Shown here piece by piece: positions 10,393 to 21,547 of a stretch of DNA of 64,000 nt. Below the pieces are notes generated by a model that worked only from the letters and a program-made list of their open reading frames with translations, searched no databases and was not told where the DNA came from. The DNA lies in the NCBI RefSeq assembly GCF_021347895.1, contig NC_067122.1, positions 10,467,983 to 10,531,982 of the forward strand, in the 5' to 3' direction. Both the position numbers and the translations under genes were made by a program. The stretch's first letter is position 1; the number at the start of each line of letters is the position of its first letter. Source of the stretch: Acanthochromis polyacanthus. Taxonomy: Eukaryota; Chordata; Actinopteri; Pomacentridae.

Positions 10393-13300
10393 AGAAGATG
10401 TTCATATGCGTCCGCTTTGATTCTCTGTTGTCCATGTGACAAACACTTTGTCATTGCCCAAGCCTACCACAGCCCTCGTGATGCCCTCCATTAGTAGAAA
10501 TATTAATCTCTTCACTACTATTCACGGGCAGTGGTGTACATGCTCTGCAGTGCTGTTCATGCACATAATAAACAGCATGGGTGCCAAGCTACTGTGGACT
10601 TGTGAATCAGTGTGTTGTCACAGCAGGCTTTAAGTGAACTAGAAAGTAGCATAATAACGTCTATTGTGCTCCTAAATGATGTCCACAGCTATAAGTGTGC
10701 ACATCCACAGGGGGAGTGTAATCAAGGCTTAAAGAGGTTAAATGCTTTGTGAAGCTGCTGAGTTGGATAATAATAAGTTAAATAAACAAGCATTCACTGT
10801 TTGTAGTAGATGGAGTGCAAACTGGTCTGCCAGTGTGGAAGTCATGCACATTTTATGCAAAAATTCATCCGTAACCTTTAAACACTGTCCTCCCACTTCT
10901 GACTTTGCTGCGTGCATAGGATGGTCATTATTTGCACAATTACAAGAGGTTACAAAAAGTCACTTGTCAGGAAACATGGGTCACATAGTTCATGTTAAGC
11001 AGAATTGTTGTTGGTTTTTTTTAACAAGAGTTCAGTGTTGTTTTCCAGGTGAGGACAGTCTCAAAATGGAAAAGAGGCACACATCCACAAAACCGTAATG
11101 ATTCCTTGGAGGTTAATCCACCAGGAACATTGGACAGAGTTCTGGCAGGTTTTTGTCACAGTGTTGTTAGTTTGTCTAGGGACTCTGTAATGATTGCGAT
11201 AATAAGTCTGAAAATGGCAGTCTCCTAATACTGGCACATGTTCACCAGACTGAAGAAACTTGTCCCGCTGACTGCAGCCAAGCCTCATTTTGCATTTCTT
11301 TAATCAAAGCAGTTTAGCTTGGCAGACAGATGTTTCTGGATTGTGGCTGTTGTGATGATGAGTGGGTGCCCTGTACGGTGCTTGTTTCCATGGTGTTGTA
11401 TTCTGTTGTAACTTAAACTCAGCTGGACCAATTTACACCAGCGTTGAGAACTCCTGCCCACACAGTGAGGAAGATTTTGAATGAGGGTTTGTGTCAGTGG
11501 TTTTACAGTAAAAATTCAATAGCTGTATTTATGATCAATGTGTAGTTCTCTCCCAAAATTACAGCATGGTGGTTATTGCCTCCAAACTATTGCTTTGAGC
11601 AAGGCAATAACAAAGAAACTCCTTAATGTGCAGGTGACAATAACCCTCCATTTGTCAATATGTCTGTGTTACACGGACCACTGGTAGCCAGAAGGGTTGA
11701 TATATAGATCAAATTATCAAGGAGGAGATTAAATAAATCTGTTCCTCTGCTTTTATGGGCATCTCTTTTTGTCAGCAAGATGATAAAGCTCAGTAATCCT
11801 TTGTCAAACAAAGAATTAGAGCTGGGTTTACTCCAAGGGAGAGGAGTGACCTGTATAGACTGGGAAAAAAATAAAACAAAACCTGGGGTATCTATTGATT
11901 TTTACCTCACTCTGTCAAGGTCATTGAAATGACTGTGTAATTGAAGTTCTTAAATGGGTCCACTGAAATATTGTAGGACAGATGAGAAGGTCCCTGGAGA
12001 CCGGCCTGAGGAGGTAACCCACCATCGTTGTTCATGGATGCACTGTCCAGTGAGGAGCCAAAAAAGCAATATGGAAGGAGATTAAACATTTAAATACATT
12101 AATATGATGTGACAAAATGCTGATTCAACCTCCCACACAAAGAACTCTAGGAATTCATTAATTTTCTCTGCTTGTTTAGTCCCTCGCAAGGTCACTATAA
12201 ATCTTCAGTTCAGACAAGCAAAAAGAATCTCCTTGTAGTGGCTCAGTGGAAAATCATATTTAATGATAAGTTTTGGCATCTACTTGTTATATCTAAATTA
12301 CTGAGTCATTCACACATTTCCATATGACTGATGGGATTATAGTTGGCTGGAAATTACGAAAGAAAAAATGGTTACACTTTAGGAGATACTAAAATAAAGA
12401 CAAAGTACCTCAACAAGTACCCTTCGTTGGTCTTTTTGGGAAATTATTATGTGCTTTCATTTTTATCTTTGCTTAGCACCTTTAAAACCACGAACATAGT
12501 GTTGTTTTGTCAGTGTAAACTTAGTTACAATTTTTAAAAGCTTACTTTGTCAATGTAAAAAAGTATAAAGCTGCCAGAAACCTAAATATTAAAAACATAA
12601 GCACCTATAAAAATCTGTAGCCATTATCACTCAAAATAAGTATAAAGAAGAGCTCCGATATTGTTTTGTTTTCTATGCAGAGAAATACAAAAGAAAAATG
12701 TACAATTTTAAAGCGATATTAACAATAACATTAAAGCATGAAAATAAAAGAAACATCCATTGAATGGAACAGCCCATTTTGTAAATATATTGTGTCATTT
12801 GAAGTCATCATATCTCCTTAAACGTGCCTGTACTTAAATTGGAGCCATTTGTCTGTCATTATAAATGATGGCATGACTCTGATCATCTGTTTAATTGTGC
12901 TTTAATTACTATCATATGCATTTTCTGTCAGCATTCGACTGCCATAGATGATCTCTTCATTCATTCTGGGTGCAATATGTCTCACATCTGTTGTATGTTA
13001 AATTTATAACCTCCCTTTCCTCATCTATTCTCCCCACATCTAACTTGTCTTTTTATCTCTATTCTTTGCACAGGCATTGTGTCCTCTGGCAGTCTAAGTA
13101 GCTCATTGTTGTGGGGAGAATGCTCCCTCATGGGAGCCATAGCCAGTCAAGAGTGGATTGCCTCAGTGAGATGCATTTTTACTTTGTCTGTCAGTTGTGA
13201 TGAGGGATAAGAAACATTGTGTTCTTATGAGACTCACTGAATCAAATATGGGAATTGTGAAATGCCTGATAAAAACATTTCTTTACATGCAGTTGTTAAT

Positions 13301-13646
13301 GGAAGAGTTATGGAAAGATGAAGTTGTATCAGGTCCCAAGGTGATGTAAGACCTTACTGAATGTGCACCTGAGTAATCTATGTACCTTGCTGTTTATCAT
13401 AGTCACCATGCACTAAATGTGAAATATTGCTGTCCCTGTAACATGTGTATTGGTCTTTGTTATGCTCTTTGTCGATGTCAATGTGTCTCAGCACCAATGT
13501 CACAAAGAAAAATTAGTGTTCTTTAATCGACCTCGGCAGTGAGCAGCAATCTGTTTCTGACCTTGATGTTAAGAGTTTTATACAAGTACATAATGGTAAA
13601 TGGACTGAATTTATACACTTTAGTGCTTTTTCTTACATACACAACC
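10393..13646. other. No recognisable gene; isolated splice-like motifs
   Basis: AT-rich DNA. At 11020-11048 a T-rich run ends in CCAG directly followed by GTGAGG, and at 13045-13074 a long pyrimidine run ends in CACAG without a matching donor downstream. Open frames here (for example 10742-11098) lack domain character. Confidence 0.5.
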
Positions 13647-14034
13647 CAGCCTGTCCTCAAACAAAAAATGACCACATAGGTCGTCTGTACATGCCCGTAT
13701 TACGACCCAGTGTTACGTTTTGACGTATGCGACCTCTGGCGGTTGAGTAAATATCGACACTCTGGAGTCGCAGGTGAAACGTCATCATGAACAAACTTTT
13801 ATCTAACACTATCCCTGTCCCTATCCCTAACCCTAACCTTAACCATAATCCTAAAAACGTGCTGGGAAAGTGAGAAAAAAGCCGTTTTGCGACGGAAAAG
13901 CCGTTTCGGGAATTAAATCCCGTAATGTATTCGTTTTCCCCGTAGGGGCGCAAACGTTCATACGACCGCATAGGTCGTATTCCGGTGCACGGTGCAAACG
14001 ACCGATGCAGTCGTATGAATTTGAGGACTTGTTG
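13647..14034. mobile_element. hAT-type non-autonomous transposon (MITE), 388 bp
   Basis: Flanked by a perfect 8-bp target duplication, ACACAACC, at 13639-13646 and 14035-14042; eight bases is the hallmark of hAT insertion. The ends are imperfect 15-bp inverted repeats (left CAGCCTGTCCTCAAA, right TTTGAGGACTTGTTG; 11 of 15 positions match) and the left end starts with CAG as in many hAT elements. Inside are several ACGACC/GGTCGT motifs in both orientations and an inner inverted pair TTCATACGAC/GTCGTATGAA (about 13957 and 14011), which look like subterminal binding repeats. There is no transposase. A CCCTAA-like tract lies at 13811-13852. Confidence 0.88.
13811..13852 (+). repeat. Telomere-like CCCTAA tract inside the MITE
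   Basis: Degenerate CCCTAA/CCTAACC units in a row, close to the vertebrate telomere repeat on the C strand. It sits in the middle of the hAT-type element and so was probably carried by it, rather than marking a telomere fusion. Confidence 0.75.
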
Positions 14035-14042
14035 ACACAACC

Positions 14043-15370
14043 ATACAGCCATGGAGGCGGAGCTGCTATGCAATGCACTGAACTTACTCTTCAGTGCTTT
14101 TTGAAGGGACATGAAAGAACAGAAAGATTCTCATGTTCATTGTTCACAATGCAAAAGAGTTATTTCATTTCAGTTTTTGTCTTTTATTCACTGATTCACT
14201 GTTTCCTCTATAAAATATATAGTTACATAACATCTGTTATTTTTTTTAAAAAGTTCAAGGTGGTGTCTCTAAATGTCTTGTTTTGTCCAACCAGCAGTCT
14301 GAAGGTAGACTTGAAACCAGGCGAGCTCCTGTTTCATTTGCTGTGGCAGAATACATCTGGCATTTCCATGCAGCCATACTCATGCTGGGCCAAGTACTAC
14401 TATTTATCAAACACTGGGTGAATTTGATATCTACAGAGGGGCACCACTGAGGGACTTTCGTAAACAACCAAGATGGCTGCCACTGATGTGGAACAGTCTT
14501 TTCAGTCTGCTATGATGCCAGTATTAAAAGAACTGGGGGGTATATTTTCTCTAAAAGAATGAAGACCTGTGCTATTTTCTGTCACTTTGCACTGCATCAC
14601 ATGATTTGTTGCTTTGATTGAGTGTAGGTCTATTTAGTTGCATCCAGAGGTAGTTTGGTCTTTGCCCACTGATAACACCTCTTGGAAATTGAAAATAATC
14701 TGAGGTTCCACACTAATTCACATTTGCACATTTGTATGAAATGTCAGGCAAGTCTAATTGACTGGAGAAGGTAATATTTATTTACCTACTGACCCATAAA
14801 TGTGTACTCTGGGTCTTTAGCTGCCCAGGACTATATTACATCCTCATTCATTCATTTGTTTCAGCTAATTAAGCACTCAACTTTTCCTCAGATTGTCTTT
14901 ATCAGCATTCAGTGTCAAATGCCAAAATGTCTTCAGAGAGGCTAATGACCCGACTGCAATTTTTTTCACGGCACGTTGGATGGAAGTAAAATTGGGTCAT
15001 TTTTTTTCACTGTTTGGTCACATGATGGCGTTATCGTCTCCTGGAACAGTGAATAAATACCACACGGCACAGTACAGTGAGGTGTAGCACCTGAGTGTCA
15101 GATTTCAGTGCAGAGCAGCACTTTCTTTGATATTGGAGCTTTTAAATGAGAACACCTCAGCTAAGAGATTATATACCTGAAGCTACTGATGAAAAGAAAG
15201 GAGTTTTGTCCCATTTATGAATGTGATCGTTTATGAGCAGAAATAAAAAGTCTGGGATTTGGGATGCTAGCCAGGGATGAGTGCCAATACTCATATAACT
15301 ATACATATGTGTGGCCAGAAAAAGATTTAGTAAGTCCCAATACATATTATAATCGGTGTACGGTGACGTT
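14043..15370. other. No recognisable gene
   Basis: AT-rich. A 70-codon minus-strand frame (14255-14467) has no recognised domain. Confidence 0.5.
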
Positions 15371-15688
15371 GTCAGTCTGTTTGTCTGTCTTTCTCTGCGC
15401 AACATTACTCAAAATGAAAAAACGGATTTAGATAAAACTTTCAGGGAAGGTCAGAAATGACACAAGGACTACCTGATTAGATTTTGGCAGTGATACGGTT
15501 TAAAGTCTGGATCCACAGATTTGTTAAAGATTTCTGTATCACTGTGAGATAGTGGCACGGTATCACTGTAATTAAGACAACAAGTGAACGCTACATCAGC
15601 TGCCTGCTGTGGACTTATCGGGACTTATCCGTTGGAAGTCATACAACAACTGAGAAGCCTTGGTGGAGTACTGCACTCTCTAAATGCT
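15371..15688 (+). repeat. Decayed interspersed repeat (GTCTGTCTGTCT...CTGGATCC family)
   Basis: Begins with a CTGT/GTCT run and holds phrases I recognise from a common fish repeat: an AAAACGGATTTAGAT segment near 15417, a GTCTGGATCC segment near 15504, a CATCAGCTGCCTGCTGTGG segment near 15594 and a CTTGGTGGAGTACTGCACTC end near 15659. Its class is not certain to me. Divergent, so old. Confidence 0.6.
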
Positions 15689-15794
15689 TTTCTTACTGTC
15701 AAATGTAGTATGCCAAAAATCCAGTATGTAGTAATGCAGTATGTAAGCCACTGTGCTTTTCTGGCAACTTTTAAAGATATTTTTGAGCTTTTTT

Positions 15795-15965
15795 TAGCCT
15801 GTATTTTTATTAGATAGCGGATCGAGGGACAGGTAACATGAGGAGAAGAGTTGGGGAAGGACAGCAAAGACCATGAGCTGGAATCGAACCATGCCTGCTG
15901 CACTGGGGACCATAGCCTTTGTTTATGGATCACCCACTCAATCAGTTGAAGCTATCTGGCCGACC
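15795..15965 (-). mobile_element. tRNA-derived SINE, minus strand
   Basis: On the minus strand a B box GGTTCGATTCC (complement of 15880-15890) is followed by a body and a tail in which TATC and AT-rich sequence replace the AATAAAG-type end. It matches the SINE at 50486-50672 in order of parts: tRNA-like head, a segment with the CTTTGCTG motif, CT-rich body, TCCTGTC/AATAAA tail. It sits about 100 bp from the decayed repeat at 15371-15688. Confidence 0.75.
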
Positions 15966-16865
15966 TTTTTCTGGTAATTTTGACCCGGAAAAGCTTAAAC
16001 TGCCAAGAGCCCACAGACGGATGAAAGCTCATTATATACAACAATCAAAGTTTAGGGCACAATATTATGAAAAAATAATAGTAGAGAGGCACTATATGCA
16101 TACTGACGAAAAGTATGTATATTGTAAGAGCAGCTGTCATACCTAAAGTTAGGTAAAGACATTATCAAAACTGGTCGTCTGTGACCACAGAAAGCAAAGG
16201 AAAAGGGAAAAATCTCACAACAATCGAAATACTTTGTGGTCTCTTCCTTGCAGGGTTCTTTGTAACAATAACATTTCAATGGAAACAATAAAGAAAGCAG
16301 GTATTGCATCATCTGTACAGCTTAATGAGAGCAAGTCACTTGCAAATCAGCATGTGCATGCATAACCCTAAATGACACAGTTAGAAGTAAAAATAATAAC
16401 ATAATTTGACAAAATTTTCATGTCTCAGAAAGCACTATTTTTTTCTGTATATTTTTGGGATGTTGGTTTGCTGGTACATGCTGTGAAGTGACAAATGAAA
16501 CTCAGTTTCAAAACAAAAGTTGCTTGGATTTACTAGGAAACTGCGTACATATATTTACTGGCTTGATGTCGTGCAAGAAAAGACGACACAAGTCTCATCA
16601 TAGTTCCTACAAGTATTAACTAAGTTTGTGCTGTGCTTTGAAACACACTGCTTCAATAAGTGTGTGCAGGACTCACTTGACTTGTGCTGACTAATGATCG
16701 TTTACCGTGAAGAAATATAGGATTTGAAACTGTATGTAACAGCACGACGATGCTACAGCAAACATAAATACCAATATAACTTTTCAGTGTTTATAAGGAG
16801 TCTTCGAGGACTTCTCACAGTCAAAGGAATCAGAAAGAAAGGGGTCATCATGTATCTAATTTTGC
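15966..16865. other. No recognisable gene
   Basis: AT-rich stretch with short opposed frames only. Confidence 0.5.
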
Positions 16866-17207
16866 TTGCTGCAGAGCTGTGAGAGCCCGCTAGCAACCCC
16901 CACTTTGTCTGTGATCTCTCCCCAATCCCTCTGCCCTGCAGCAATCCCCTCAGCAGCCAGCAAGGTCTATGTGACCCCTGAGGACTGGCCAGCCAATGAA
17001 CTCCTCATGAAGGGAAAGACTCTAACACAAAGGGGTTTTAAAGAGGGTTCAGTCAAAGAATAGGAGCAGCTTGTGCGCTACGAGAAACTAATCACCACAC
17101 TCATGGGCTTCTAGAGACCGAAAGTGCCAGACTTCACCATGGAGCTGAAAACAATCTTAAGGGAGCAGAAATCAATGCAACACACTCAGCCTAAGATCTC
17201 TGTATGA
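16866..17207 (+). pseudogene. Decayed coding-like stretch, unidentified
   Basis: One frame runs for about 114 codons and is broken only by two amber stops (17061 and 17112) before a final TGA at 17205. Composition changes from proline/serine-rich to charged: the section after residue 33 (Lys-Val-Tyr-Val-Thr-Pro-Glu-Asp-Trp) is rich in Lys, Glu and Leu and reads like soluble protein. The DNA here is clearly less AT-rich than its flanks. I do not recognise the family. It may be a dead duplicate of a host exon or a transposon fragment. A possible splice acceptor (GCTGCAG) lies at the left edge. Chance cannot be excluded. Confidence 0.3.
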
Positions 17208-20200
17208 CCTGCTTTTGAATCATTGTTGTGTTCTAAAATACTAAAAGGGCTTATATCACCATTTTTTAACTTTCATACTACTGTCTTGGGAATATGTGTG
17301 AGTACATTACCCCAAAGAACAAAGCAGACGGTTGACTGATGGATCCAAAGTATTTTGTAAAGTATAAAACACGAGATGACGAAGCAAGCATACACTATCG
17401 AACTTTCAGTCTCACAAGGCATATTGTGCATTTCTGAATTGAGCACAAAGGCTTTTTTGTGTTGTGAAAAGTCTATTGTTAGGATTTTTCCAAATAGTTT
17501 CCATCTGCCCTAAATCCTCAACATTTCTGAATAAACCTAAATGCAGGTAGTACAATAGCTCCATCCTTTAGTCAGTTATGCAAAAATAACACGGTTCAGC
17601 TACTTTCAAATTATTCACGGAAGTCCCACTTAGATTCCTGCATCTGAGGATCACATCAGGATACATCTTCCACAGAAACTCGATGAATTAGCAATAAACA
17701 ATAAAAAGCATCACCTCAAGCTCACTAATGATTACCCATGATCCTCTTCTCCTTCCTCCACATATTCCACCAGGGAGAGGGAGAGTGATGTGGGGTGTGC
17801 CTGAAGTTTTCTGCTTACCCTTATTGCTTTTGCTACCGAAGACAATATTATTATCTCCAGCTGCAGGCCTCAGAGCACACAACTTGTAAATAATAAACCA
17901 AGCTGGACAGAAGCCTGTGAGGCCACTGCTAATCCTGGTATTATTCCACTTTTATTGTTGCTATTTGCTCATTATTTCTCATCTCCTCTGGCTGAAGACA
18001 GCCAGTTAAATTATTTTCACCCCATTGTTTTCTTCTGACACAAAGGCTAAATTAGCATTGAGGACAGGCAACATTTAGAAACGCCTTTATTCCATTTTAG
18101 CTCTCCTTTCCTCACTCTTGACCCATTTAGAGCCTACAAGGCATTGCAAACTGTCACTGTGGGTGTTAGTAGATGCTGTAAGTTCTGACCATAATTATGA
18201 ATAATATTTTTTATTATGTTTTCATTTGCAACAACCTTCCATTTAGGGAGAATCAGGAAACTGTAGGTAGTAATTTCCAGATTCCCGTTATCACCCTGTT
18301 GGGTCCCTCAATGAAATTTGTAGAGAATAAGATCTAAACTCTGCTAAACCAGATTAATTTGACTCCAAATCCAATTCAGGTAGTTATAATTATCAGTATA
18401 AGGGTGTTGTTTCTGCTTTCAGAGAGTGCGGTATTCTGTATTTGCTCAGAATGGGAACATTTCACCCAGTTTTGAATCAGTAGCATCCTTCTGGGAGGAA
18501 TGACAAACCCAGTTTTGACTCAGTAACATCCTTGAGGAATGACAAACCCGAGGGCAAAACTAGTTGTTTGCTTCAATGTGCTCATTGAAGCTATGAGGAC
18601 ACCTTAAGATATGCAGCTAATGAAACGGCTGTGAAGCCTCTCACTGTGAAACATTACATTTTAGAGGAGCACGAATAAATATTCTGATCACATCTCATAA
18701 AAAGGCTTTTGCACAGAAAATCTACGCTTCTAATTTTATCAAAGCTGCTCCAGCCAGAAAAAAACATTCACGTGTTTTTCACATCAAGTGTGCTGATGGA
18801 CCTTATAGGAGGGTATGTGAAATGTCTTGCAGAAAGCCTTTTGTGGCTGCAGAAAGAGCTGTGGAAAATTATATTTTGCCTCCACTCAAGTCAGCACTGG
18901 GGCAGAAAAATCTGGGACTGTGGAGTTTGAAAGACGAAAAGTTACCCGACCTTTGTAGTCTGCTCTTCATCTCTGCTTCTGGCATGAAAGGCTGCATTAG
19001 CCACTACACAACTTTATCTCCAGCCAAATTTACTGTGTTGCATTGTGGACAACCTTGGCACATGGTTTTGACAAGAAAAAAGGATGATATCTCTAATTTT
19101 GCTGTAATAAGTTGCGTTTTTATCTTCACATTTCAGTGTGAATTTAGAATTGCTAAAAGGAGTATGGTGCTAAACCTCTGGGATAAATGTTTAGCATGTT
19201 CAGCAAATTAAAAATTTTATTAGACTGTCAATGTTGTCATCTATATAAAATACACAAAGTGGAGGAAAAAAAATTGGCAAAACGTATTGTTCTCAAGACG
19301 TGAAATCATGATAGGTGAAAAGCTGTGATGACAGCCTTCATTAGTCATTCAGTTAAGAAGAAAAAATAAAGTGCAGAAGAGCTTAGCTTTAATGGTGATG
19401 AATAGTCTCTCAGGACCATCAGTGATGAGAGAATTTTTTCCAGAAAATTTCACTGACAATAAAAAAAATAATAATTAGAAAGTAAATTGTAACTGTAGCT
19501 TCATACTTTCTTTTAACTTCTCCAAAAGCATTAATATTACGCACTTTCTTAAATCACATAACAGGTGCCAATGCAGCTCACGAGAGTCCTGGTTTGGGAT
19601 GACCTCCCTCAGCTACTAATGAACTGGAGCCAAATGTGAGGAAAATTGCGGTAGAGGCCTCCGCTGTGTGTGATCACAGCTCCAGTAAAGCAGCAATTTA
19701 CAGCTCTTAGTGGCTCCTCTGCACTCAGGTATAAGATTCACAATGAACATTGATTTCCCATTGCTAAGTGCCGAGCACATCTAAGGCCTTGGGCTAGCAC
19801 TAACTGCATGACTGTGAAGCAGTGCCGAGCTCACAAAGAGCTTCTATATGATCAAAAAACAAAGATGCACTTGGATAATTTGCATGTGTTCATTATGAGC
19901 TAAGCAGCCAGTCATCAGGCTGAAATAAAGTAGGACAAGATAGATTATTCTATTTGAGGGAACAGGTATTGCTGTTGGCTTTTATTTTTTAGAGTCATTA
20001 AAAATGTAAAAGGCGCAGTCATGGCAGACTATGGCCAACAGGGGCTTTCTTGCAACATCTTTTCCTGTTCAGGGTTTTCTTCTTTGAAAAGAGACTAAAA
20101 CCAAGACACGTTGTGTAAAGCTTGATTTTAGGGAATCTGACAATGTTATCTGAGATTGATCTGGTCAGCGCAGCTTAATCAGAGTCAGCAATTCAATTTG

Positions 20201-20474
20201 AACCTGTCTGAAAAAAAGGAGCTTCAGCCACAAATCTTTCACAGCATACATGGGTAATTGAAAAGGAGACATCAAGGACCAGCTTCACCCTTCCACCTGA
20301 CAGCACCAACAGCATCACTCGGGTTTGCCATGTTTACAGTCATATACAGTAGAGTTTTGTGCTCCTATGTGTCAGGGTAATGGAACACAGCTCATAAAAG
20401 ATTTAAGCCTGGCAAGAGCAGCCAAAACAAAACTAAGAGTCTGCATCCATGATAACAACACGGTGAGGTTATCT
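17208..20474. other. Long AT-rich stretch without recognisable gene
   Basis: Contains the short duplication at 18465-18546. A 129-codon frame at 18822-19211 shows no domain and has strongly mixed composition. Confidence 0.5.
18465..18546. repeat. Imperfect tandem duplication (43 and 39 bp)
   Basis: The segment beginning CCCAGTTTTGAATCAG is repeated directly, with two substitutions and a short deletion in the second copy. Both copies end GAGGAATGACAAA. Confidence 0.85.
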
Positions 20475-20835
20475 TGAGCTAAATGCCAACAGTGTGCTAA
20501 TATACTATATGCTGATGTTAAGCTCATTTTTAGCTACATTTATAGCATGTTTGCCATCGTGTTAGCATGCTAAATTGAAATTAACACACTCTGCATTAAC
20601 CACAAAGCACAGCTGAGTCTGATGGGAGTCACATTAGACTGTAAGCATTTGGTAATAAACCAGAGTATTGCACCATTAAAATGCTGACCTTTGGTGCTAA
20701 ATGAAAAGTGGATTGACCAGAGTGATTACAATTTATCCTTGGAGGGGTCTGAATGTGTGTAGCAAATGTCGTGGGGATTTTATCCAACAGCTGGAGGCAT
20801 TTTATTCAAAACTGCAAATGCTAACTTGCACCTGT
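20475..20835 (+). repeat. Decayed interspersed repeat (GTTAGCATGCTAA family)
   Basis: A run of GCTAAT/TAGC motifs around the 12-bp palindrome TTAGCATGCTAA (20562-20573) leads into segments typical of an abundant fish repeat: GCTGAGTCTGATGGGAGTCA near 20612, TAATAAACCAGAGTATTG near 20652 and the stretch to about 20790. The family is recognised from its phrases, not from a database match. Confidence 0.65.
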
Positions 20836-21129
20836 TGTGGGTGATGAGCAATAGTTTCCAGCACTAATTGGGTGTTTAGCCAGGTCATTATAAAGCTGAT
20901 ATTGTGTACGTAGGCTGATTCAAACATAAATGCTTGTGTCTGAACTTAAAATAGCCAAAACCAATGTTGTGTGTTGCTTCTATCAGCTAAAATATACAGT
21001 GAGTCATCTCAAACTTAGTGCAATAATGTCTGTTAGTGTAATGCGTCTCAAACTCTGCTTTAACATACTGAAGGCAGGATCATAAGAAAACCATAAAATG
21101 CATACAAAGTGCAGTAAGCAGTTTTTTTT

Positions 21130-21547
21130 TTTTTAAAGGATCAATATTTGGTGGATGCAGCCTTTGCCTTTAGAAATAACACTATTTCCCCTAGGTACAC
21201 ATGCAAACAGTTTTTCAAGGTACTTGGCAGGTAGATTGTTCTTCAGCATCTTGGAAAATCTGGCATCGTATTTCAGTCAGTTTAGGCTGTCTCAATTGTT
21301 AATTTCCCTTCATGTAATCCCAAACTGGCTCCGCCATGTTCAGATCAGGCCTCTATGGGGACCACGCCATCTGTTTCAGGGCTTCTTATTCTTCTTGCCA
21401 CTGAAGATAGGTTTGTGTGACTCTGGCTTTGCAACTGTTGTGTTGCTGATGAATACATCTGGAACTGATCAAACACTTCCCTGGTGGTATTGCTTGATAG
21501 AGAATAATCTAAAAATCTAGAGTCTAAAACTTTTGTACAGTGCTGCG
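21130..21547 (-). pseudogene. Tc1-like transposon remnant, C-terminal transposase part
   Basis: On the minus strand the sequence reads Pro-Asp-Leu-Asn-Met-Ala-Glu-Pro-Val-Trp-Asp-Tyr-Met-Lys, the end of a DDE transposase, with the third catalytic acidic residue at 21329-21331. It is followed at once by a stop and further frame breaks. An end like those of Tc1 elements (AAACTTTTGTACAGTGCTG) lies at 21528-21546. The other end is lost in a 13-base T run at 21122-21134. It cannot be active. Confidence 0.75.

Noticed and set aside
13811..13852. Chromosome-fusion or telomere remnant
   Set aside because: The CCCTAA tract is short, degenerate and inside the boundaries of a transposon with a clean target duplication.
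13870..14421. 183-codon plus-strand open frame
   Set aside because: It starts inside the hAT-type MITE and runs out across its boundary and target duplication into flanking DNA, so it cannot be an ancestral gene.
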